Positions 57,600-64,000 of a DNA stretch of 64,000 nt are shown one piece after another; within the stretch, counting starts at the first letter, position 1, and every line of letters starts with the position of its first letter. Under the pieces are notes generated by a model that had not been told where the DNA came from, ran no database searches, and saw nothing but the letters and a program-made list of their open reading frames with translations. A program made the translations under genes and the position numbers. The DNA is from Rhynchopus sp. YZ270_cl-10 (taxonomy: Eukaryota > Euglenozoa > Diplonemea > Diplonemida > Diplonemidae), in contig OZ037882.1 in assembly GCA_964035575.1 (NCBI GenBank), forward strand, positions 186,001-250,000, given 5' to 3'.

Positions 57600-58312
57600 A
57601 CAACCTTCTTTTCACCCCCCTGTAAGGGTAACCTGGATTCGTGGCTGGGTGGGTGGAGGTGTGGAAAACCCGAATCAAAAACAATATGAGGAGGATGACA
57701 GTGGTGGAATCGACAAGACAAGCAACCGTGGTCACCACCACACACGTACATTGAGACGTCGCCCACTTCGTTAGTGCACTTCGTTTCCTTACTCTGACCC
57801 AGAAGATGCCTGCTACTTGCTGTTAGATACACTGGTCCTCCTCTCCCCTCTTCCTCTTCCTCGCATCGCTTTCTTTTCCTTACCACCCTGCCCAGCCTAA
57901 CTTTAGACATCTTCTCATACAACACACGCAACGGCCCGACCCTGGGTTCCATCAACGCAGTGACAATTTCCCAGTTTAACGAACAATCCGTCTCAAAAAG
58001 CTGCCACAGAGTCTGGTTGTGTTGAAACCAGGATCCCAAAGCAGTCGTACCCATCTTATCCAGCTTGCCCATAACATCATTGCTAACTATTTTCCCTTTG
58101 ACATCATTGTCGACCCTGTCTTGCCCTGAGAACTTGACCTGCACTCCACCACACCACACCAAATTCTCGTTGCCTCGAAAAGGCATGTTGCACCCCAACC
58201 CTTCCTGTTTGTTTCTAGAAACTAGAATAGACCCTTTGTCGAGCGCATCTCTGCAGACCTGTACATCGTCGAAGTTGTCGATGTACAGCTCTATACAAAA
58301 CCCTTGTACGAG
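57600..58312 (-). pseudogene. Remnant of another effector-like gene (3' part)
   Basis: A coding stretch that follows an acceptor (TTTTACAG before 58312). It lies just upstream of the HNH effector, in the place where the 3' end of a neighbouring cluster gene would be. It shows a beta-rich start (FCIELYIDNFDDVQVC), VQVKFSGQDRVDND and a basic nuclear-signal-like RVVRKRKRCEEEEE. Its N-terminal part is missing and a mobile element sits next to the break, so it is broken and best read as a fossil of the cluster. Which effector type it belonged to is not clear. Confidence 0.5.
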
Positions 58313-58382
58313 CTGTAAAATAAAGTCCACTTTATTTGTTTTTACGAAGGATTGCACGTATAAAGTGTTTTTGCTAGACAAA

Positions 58383-58822
58383 TGAGGTGATCCAGTCTCA
58401 CGCTTTTTCACACATTTTCACTTGGTTTCACTTGGTTTCACACATTTTCACACATTTTCACATGGTTTCACACATTTTCACTTGGTTTCACACATTTTCA
58501 CTTGGTTTCACACATTTTCACATGGTTTCACGGTGTGAAAAAGTGTGTACGAAAGTGAAAAAAAAACTGCTTCACGCACTCTGAGTGGATTCCTCCAGAA
58601 AAAAAACTTGGTGTTTTCACATGGTTTCACACATTTTCACTTGGTTTCACATGGTTTCACATGGTTTCACATATTTTCACTTGGTTTCACACATTTTCAC
58701 ATGTTTTCACATGTTTTCACTTGATTTCACACATTTTCACCTTGGTTTCACACGTTTTCACTTATTTTCACATGTTTTCACGGTGTGAAAAAGTGTGGAA
58801 AAGTGTGCGCTGGATCACCTCA
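58383..58822. mobile_element. Terminal-inverted-repeat element filled with TTTCACAC iterations
   Basis: 440 bp with ends TGAGGTGATCCAG and the exact complement. Two blocks (58402-58535 and 58614-58785) are tandem arrays of TTTCACACATTTTCACNTGG and close variants, about 18-20 bp per unit. Each array ends in CACGGTGTGAAAAAGTGTG, the mirror of the opening. No transposase and no clear target duplication. The arrays could bind a transposase or arise by slippage. Confidence 0.75.
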
Positions 58823-58941
58823 ACCACAGTTTCTTCCAGGAAGATTTTTTTTTTTTTTTCTTCTTTTTTTCAAAAAATCTGGAAAAAAAAAAAAAAAAAA
58901 AAAAGAAGATTTCTTCTTTTGGGAAAAATAAAATAACTATT

Positions 58942-59107
58942 TATTCACCTCCTTTTAGCGGGGTTTTATTTTGCGATAACTTCACGCATTTTTTTCCCAG
59001 GCGAGGGCTACTTAATTTGCCGAGCGAAGCGAGGCAAATTGAGTGCACGAGCCTGGGAAAAAAATAAGTGAAGTATCGCAAAATAATCCGCTAAAAGGAG
59101 GTGAATA
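58942..59107. repeat. Long hairpin
   Basis: TATTCACCTCCTTTTAGCGG and the following CAGGC-ending arm (58942-59003) pair with 59049-59107 with few mismatches. The loop contains TTTGCC-GAGCGAAGCGAG-GCAAA, a second hairpin. Confidence 0.8.
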
Positions 59108-59123
59108 CGTAATTTTATTTCAC

Positions 59124-59472
59124 GGGAAATAAAGTATACGAAAGGATTTGGCACTTTTAGCGGGACTTATTTATTGTGCAATAACTAACGAGTATGTGTC
59201 CTCACAGGAAGCTCTCAGGGAAAAAAAAAAAAAAAGAGCGTGAAAAAAAAAAAAAAAAGCTCTCATTACCCTCCCGCCAGCGCTACCGGGTCCCGCGGAC
59301 CCCTAGATAGGCCCGCTGAGGGGCTGGCGGGATTGAGGAGGCTGGAGGGAGGCTAAAAAAGGCTGGACGGTCCCTCCAGCCCTACTACCTACATGTACCA
59401 AAATTTAGCGTGAAATTATCATTAAATAAAATCCTGCTAAAAGTGCCAAATCCTTCGTATACTTTATTTCCC
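59124..59472. repeat. Inverted repeat enclosing G/C-rich hairpins
   Basis: GGAAATAAAGTATACGAAAG GATTTGGCACTTTTAGC at 59125-59161 is mirrored at 59434-59470. Inside are CCGCCAGC...GCTGGCGG (59272-59330) and GGAGGGA...TCCCTCC (59343-59378) stems. It starts 17 bp after the 58942 hairpin and shares CTTTTAGCGGG with it, so the two may be related elements. Confidence 0.75.
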
Positions 59473-59660
59473 AGGGGAATAAATAAAAAAAAAATTGGGG
59501 AAAAAAATTTGACGGGCCTCAGAGGCCTGGTCATATGGGCCAGTCTCCGAAGCACGCTCCATTTACAACCAAGAGTGTGCCTTTGTACACCCTCTTCAGG
59601 TAAAAACCATCTAAGATGTGTAAAAACACCTGCCTCGCACAGTCCCAACACAAAATTTTC

Positions 59661-59752
59661 CGCTCGCTGCGCTCGCGGAGGTACACCTTAAAAATTTTTT
59701 CCGCTCGCTTCGCTCGCGGAAGTGCCCCCAAATTTTTCTCCGCTCGCTGCGC
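59661..59752. repeat. Three CGCTCGCTGCGCTCGCGG iterations
   Basis: Units at 59661, 59700 and 59732 (the middle one has TT for TG), spaced 30-40 bp, each an internal CGCTCGC direct repeat. A GCGCGCGC-GAA-GCGCGCGC palindrome follows at 59924-59942. Confidence 0.8.
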
Positions 59753-60134
59753 TCGCGGAAAGACACCCCCAATGTGGACTGTTACGTGAAATAAAAAAAC
59801 GGGCGTGGAAAAAATTTTTTGAGCCTCCCACGATTTCACAAAAACCCAAAATTTAGCGTCAGGCCCTGGTTTCCCCATTTTCCCGTGAATTTTCACACCT
59901 CCTCCAACTTTGTCAGGGAGGAGCGCGCGCGAAGCGCGCGCGACGACCGCTTGTGTGGGGAGAAAGCTCGGAATGTACTTTTCTGAAGGGGGAAAAAAAA
60001 TCTTCTTCAAAATTCACACCCGAAGAAGGAGCGAAGAATCCCTGACCTCAACAAATAAAAAAAAAAAACGCTTCAAACGCTTTCGTACGCCGTGGTACTT
60101 GGTATTTTTTATTTCTTGTAGTACCACGAATAAC
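59753..60134. other. Spacer up to the second duplicated segment
   Basis: Mixed AT-rich and hairpin-forming DNA. No gene. Confidence 0.4.
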
Positions 60135-63100
60135 ACCTGAGGTATGGTGTTCAGCCAAAAATTAACTTTCCTCCCCCTTTTAAGACCCGCCAGAGAGACG
60201 GCGGCGCTTCTGGTCTGGCCCTGTCTTCCCTGGCAGATTCCGCTTCTCCGGTTGGGTTCGTGAGCCAGAACGTCCATCCCCTTTATTGCTGTGGGTACTC
60301 GTCTTCTGGGATTCTTCTTCTTCCTCGTCCTCAATTACCTCTTCAGTTCCAGTACTACGGTACAGAAGTGTAGTCATAGGTTCCCACGTTGTCGTCAGAG
60401 GACTCATCACACAGTCACCTTCCATCTCGGAGTTGGTGATGAGAAGGAAGTTATCGTCGTTCCATTGAGCCAGACTGCATTTCTTGAGATTCTTGAGTTT
60501 CTTGAGACATTTACATAGTGAGGTGTGGACATTGCGCGCCTTCGTACGCATGCCGGTACTAATGTCACTACCAGCATTGGTTGTGTTTTGCCTGAACTTC
60601 GCGTCTGCGTAGCGGACCTGCAGTGTCTTGCCCTCCTCCAACGTCACCAAAATGAAGTCAATCGTTGCCGGTCCACCGCAATGCAGCAGAATCGTATCAC
60701 CCACCTTCAGCTCCTCCAATGCGGTCTGAAAGTCTTCACTGAGTTCTGTGCGGTGTTTGTGGCTTTGACTCTTGAAGGGGTGACTGTGACTCTTTTTGTT
60801 CTTCAGCGTTATGATCTTTACCTTGTTGACAGACTTAGGCACCCAGTTTGTAAGTCGAGACGTCTGCTTGCCAGTTGGCAGGGGGTGTGTGGCTTCCCTG
60901 TTGTGATAGAAGAAGAGCAGGAAAAGGGCCAAAGTGCGGAATGCGTTGTTCTCAAACGTCGTCCAACGCTGTTTGCTCAGTCCTTTGAGGTGCACTTTGT
61001 CGGGAATCATTTCGGAGAAGTCCCCGTGTATCATCAATTGAACTCTGACTGTGTCGAGCACGCTGTAGTCGATCACAGGACACTGGCCCCCATTAGAGTG
61101 AACAATACGAACCATATTATTAGGTACCTTCAAGAAGTCGGCTGCAAGGTAGTCACCATCTGCCGCTGCCTGTAGAATACGCCGTACATCACAGGCAGTC
61201 GTATTCGGCTCCCACACGAGAGGTATATCACCAAAAGAATGCTTGAATCCACTCGTGATCATCCGCATTACAGGCCTCACCCGCGGCCATGTGAGAGCGG
61301 CGAAGAGACTGAGGTCTTTCTCCTCAACACCAGAATGAGCAACGCTATCGCGTGTTGCTCTGTCGTGTACAGTGTGGAGGAGGCTGTCAAATTCTTCCAT
61401 GCTCAATAAAGCTTCCTCGCGTGTGCCGAGTGAAATGTTTTGTCCTTCTCTTGCATCACTGAGGTGGGTCTGTGGGTTGATTCCCGTGCATACAGGAAGC
61501 ACTCTCACTGCCTCCTTCACACCCATCATATCCCTTTGGAGCTCTCGCAGGCATTTCAGAGCAAACCGTGCGCCATCCTCACGCTTCCTGTCCAGAAACT
61601 GACCCTCGTCCACGACGACAATCAACACAAGGCCAGGGGTTTGTTTCCCAAACTCCTCGAGCATCTGCTTAATGCGTGTTGTTATGTCGGCCACGTTCAC
61701 GCCCTTGAGGTATTCTTTGGTCATCAGTTTTCCAAGCCTGAACTGCATCTGTACGTCCGAGTCTGGAATGTCAAGAACTGTTGGGCCCAGTTGCTGCTTC
61801 TCGCTCTGCAGCTGCTGGTACCCATTGAGCCAAGCAAACAAGCGGGACAAGACAAGTACCTGGACACAACGTTCTCCACCCACGCTCCCATCCACGAGAA
61901 AGTCTTCCTCATGACAAGACAGTGTCGAGGCGCAGTTGAATCCGATGTATGCCACAACAGGTTCATAACGCTTCTTGCCCCCATTCTCCATCTCTTGCTG
62001 TTGAAAGCCCTGTCGTGCTGTTGATGTGCCAAACGTCTTCCCAACCCCAGAAGCACACGCCAACACCAGTGCTCTTGTGTCTTGCATCGCCATTCCCACC
62101 TTGAGTTCATCCACAGTGGAGACCAACCTCTTGTTGAACCCATCACGCCCAATGCGCTTTTTACTATTGTTGGTGTATGGTTCGTACGGCGAAATCGCCT
62201 TCTTCGCAAATTCATCCATATCGAATGGCTGCAGTTGAGCGTCCTTCGCCATCGCATACTGCAGGATCTTGAGTGCACTCGACAGATTTTCCCAAACCCT
62301 CTGTAAGTGTGTGCAAAATAATGTACAACGACTCGAAACAACAGAACAAAAAACAAAGTTGCGCCACACTGTGCATCTCCACTGCCGACTTTGCAACCCC
62401 AACACACACATGTTGCGAATGGGTCATTGCTGGAAAAATGAAATACAAATGATGTGGAAACGCAAGTCGACCACTCGCCGTGCCTCCAAAAGGTCCAAAA
62501 TTCCCTACGCCACACAGACAGTACAACCACATGTAATGACTCAACTCAAAGGTTGAGTGAATAGAAACTACAAAAATAAGGGTGATACCATTAGCCGATC
62601 CTCGAGCTTGGCCAGCCCATCCTCGTTGGTCGACTTCTTCTTCTTGAGCTCGGTGATTACGGCCCGTATAGCGTCCTCGCTTGGTCGGGCATGATCAAAA
62701 CGATCCGCAACTTCACCCAAAGTACCGATAGTAAAGCCATCGCGAGTAAACGTATTCAGCCGAAGACAACGGTTGAAGATAACAATGTGATCACTGAGCA
62801 TCACCTTCTTTTTCTCCTTCGCCTTCTTCTCTGTCTGCAGCTTCCTCACAGCTTCTTCCGCTTCTGCAACAGAGCCTTGTAGACCAGCTATGGAAGAGGT
62901 AGCCTGTTGTTCATTCTCCAAGGGCAGGCGTCCACTTCCGTCATCCACACCAGAAGACATACTTGAGGAAAGGGGGTTGGGGAACAGAACAAAACAAAAC
63001 GAACAAAAACAGGGGAAAACAAACGTTTCAGGGCAAGTGTTTGGGTATGCGGGTTGGGTTTTGTGTGAAGAAAGGAATAAAATAGAGACTGCACAGTGGT

Positions 63101-63674
63101 GATGTGGTGATGTGGAAGGCGGGGTGGCGCGACATGAACAAAAGAGTGGGCACGGGAATTGTGGAGGCAAATCACTTCACACACCCCCCCAACTAGCGCA
63201 AAAAATCTATACTCGATGTCGGCCAAAAACCGTACAGAAGATCCCACTCATTTGGGTATTAGAGTGACGAGATCGTCTTGCATAAATAATCTGCTTCGTG
63301 TGAGACGTGCATTATGCGCCTCAGCATACCGCGCAAACACTGCAGAAGACGCAACATTCTCCACCGGCACCGCAGCAGCTATACGCACCCCCCCTACCCC
63401 ATCCCCTGCACCACTCTTCACTGCAAAGCGGTCCAACAGACGCGACGCTATCCCCTTCCCCCGCCACCCCTCCTCCACACCCATCTGTGTCACAAACACA
63501 CCCCGTGGACGCCCCACACCCCCATAGCTGTACCCCTCTATAAAGCCCACCACAAGACCAGAACAGACTGCCACGTGGCAGCACTCCGGGTGGTGTCGAC
63601 AGTGGAGGGCGCGCGCATGGGGGGTCACAACGTTAAGTGACAGCGCCTCGGCTAAAGCAGAGACATTTGGCACA
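60135..63674. repeat. Segmental duplication, copy 2 (direct)
   Basis: Partner of 46591-50117. Coding, intron and leader all align, with scattered single changes and a few in-frame length differences. The right edge falls inside the GNAT start. Confidence 0.85.
60180..62960 (-). CDS. Crinkler/RHS-type effector-like protein with P-loop NTPase and probable nuclease domain, copy 2
   Basis: Two exons, 62960-62589 and 62300-60180, 830 residues. Same plan as the copy at 46611: coiled-coil exon 1 (here with a longer end, LKKKKSTNEDGLAKLEDRLM), P-loop Lys212, Walker B Asp355, restriction-nuclease-like module, and a nuclear-signal-like QKRRRLSGGS tail. Exon 2 opens RVWENLSSALKILQYAMAKD in place of KAEENLSTALK. 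The proteins agree over nearly all of exon 2 (for example MDFILV becomes IDFILV), so the nuclease and NTPase residues are kept under selection or the copies are young. The gene looks whole. The function is inferred as for copy 1. Confidence 0.7.
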
Positions 63675-63688
63675 TCGGTGGATCGCAT
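63248..63688 (-). CDS. GNAT N-acetyltransferase, EctA-like
   Basis: 146 residues from ATG 63688 (another ATG at 63709 would add seven). Single exon. The acetyl-CoA loop is FVTQMGVEEGWRGKGIASRL (about 67-86). Then come VRIAAAVPVENVASSAVFAR and AEAHNARL, the pattern VTPDN(E)AS...LF..LA known from diaminobutyrate acetyltransferase EctA of ectoine synthesis. The neighbouring EctB and EctC genes are absent, so the substrate is open. It lies just upstream of an effector gene, as does its partner at 49693. A CCCCCTTTTCCCCCCCTCCC tract precedes it on the gene strand. Confidence 0.75.
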   Translation of the reverse strand: MRSTDVPNVSALAEALSLNVVTPHARALHCRHHPECCHVAVCSGLVVGFIEGYSYGGVGRPRGVFVTQMGVEEGWRGKGIASRLLDRFAVKSGAGDGVGGVRIAAAVPVENVASSAVFARYAEAHNARLTRSRLFMQDDLVTLIPK

Positions 63689-64000
63689 GAAACGTAAGGT
63701 GGTTCGCATAAGAAGGTTCGTGTGGCGGGAGGGGGGGAAAAGGGGGTAAAAAAAAAGGGTGTGAACTGCGGTTGTTGGGTTGCAAAGCAACAAAAAGTGG
63801 TCAGGAAAGTGTTGTGATGTATACAAAAGGTTCTCAACTCATAGTGTGGTCGGGGGATTGACAGATTATTTTGTGTTGATCATCATGTGGTATCAAGAAG
63901 GGGTCTGCGTACATGATTGAAAGCAGTTGTGGGCTATTCCCTAGCCTATATACAGGGATATCTGACCGGGGTCTGGTGGTTAAAAAAATCTCCACAGCGT
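63689..64000. other. Trailing stretch
   Basis: Pyrimidine-rich (gene strand) leader of the GNAT gene, then AT-balanced sequence without a recognisable gene up to the window end. Confidence 0.4.

Noticed and set aside
58402-58785. CRISPR-like array
   Set aside because: The units are contiguous variants of one 18-20-bp repeat without unique spacers, inside a transposon-like element of a eukaryote.
46611-62960. LTR or LINE retrotransposon for the repeated large genes
   Set aside because: No reverse transcriptase, integrase or capsid motifs and no long terminal repeats. The P-loop plus nuclease layout and spliced header exon fit effector-like genes.

Overview
This window is nuclear DNA of a eukaryotic microbe. 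The genes have GT-AG introns with a strongly fixed GTATGT-type 5' splice site, lengths of about 50 to 270 nt, and homologues of a spliceosomal Sm protein, a cAMP-dependent-type protein kinase, a DENN protein, a membrane RING-CH ubiquitin ligase and a mitochondrial carrier. The lineage cannot be fixed from the sequence. Every gene I can support (13 loci, plus one remnant) lies on the minus strand, and many have a pyrimidine-rich tract just upstream of the ATG. That layout resembles the one-way gene arrays of Euglenozoa, where trans-splicing acts. This is a hypothesis only, and no spliced-leader gene is visible.

Layout. 1-28 kb: seven compact house-keeping or membrane genes (SmF, a PKA-like kinase, a DENND11/LCHN-like protein, a RING-CH ligase with a luminal domain, a SERF-like small protein, a divergent mitochondrial carrier and a small Cys-rich protein). 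They are separated by AT-rich DNA full of short dispersed repeats, almost all in one orientation. 28.2-41.9 kb: one intronless gene for a 4561-residue secreted or membrane protein. It has thrombospondin type 1-like repeats, a hedgehog-type autoprocessing (Hog/Hint) domain, a membrane segment, an internal signal-peptide-like segment, a region that may be lipoprotein-like, a long run of Ig/FN3-like beta domains and a C-terminal membrane anchor. Two identical-length 733-bp hAT-like elements in opposite orientation, each with a perfect 8-bp target duplication, lie on either side. One of them splits a small zinc-finger/J-like gene.

44.8-63.7 kb: after a two-pass membrane protein comes a repeat-rich cluster of modular genes. 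Three share nearly the same first exon (a coiled coil) and the same first intron but carry different C-terminal modules. Two have a P-loop NTPase plus a probable restriction-nuclease-like domain, and one has an HNH nuclease. They look like members of the Crinkler/RHS type of eukaryotic effector. A GNAT acetyltransferase (EctA-like) sits upstream of two of them. In one copy it is fused to a piece of the effector's second exon. The two large copies belong to a direct 3.5-kb segmental duplication 13.5 kb apart. Between them are several terminal-inverted-repeat elements, including two inserted in tandem at one TA site inside an older repeat, and a degenerate satellite.
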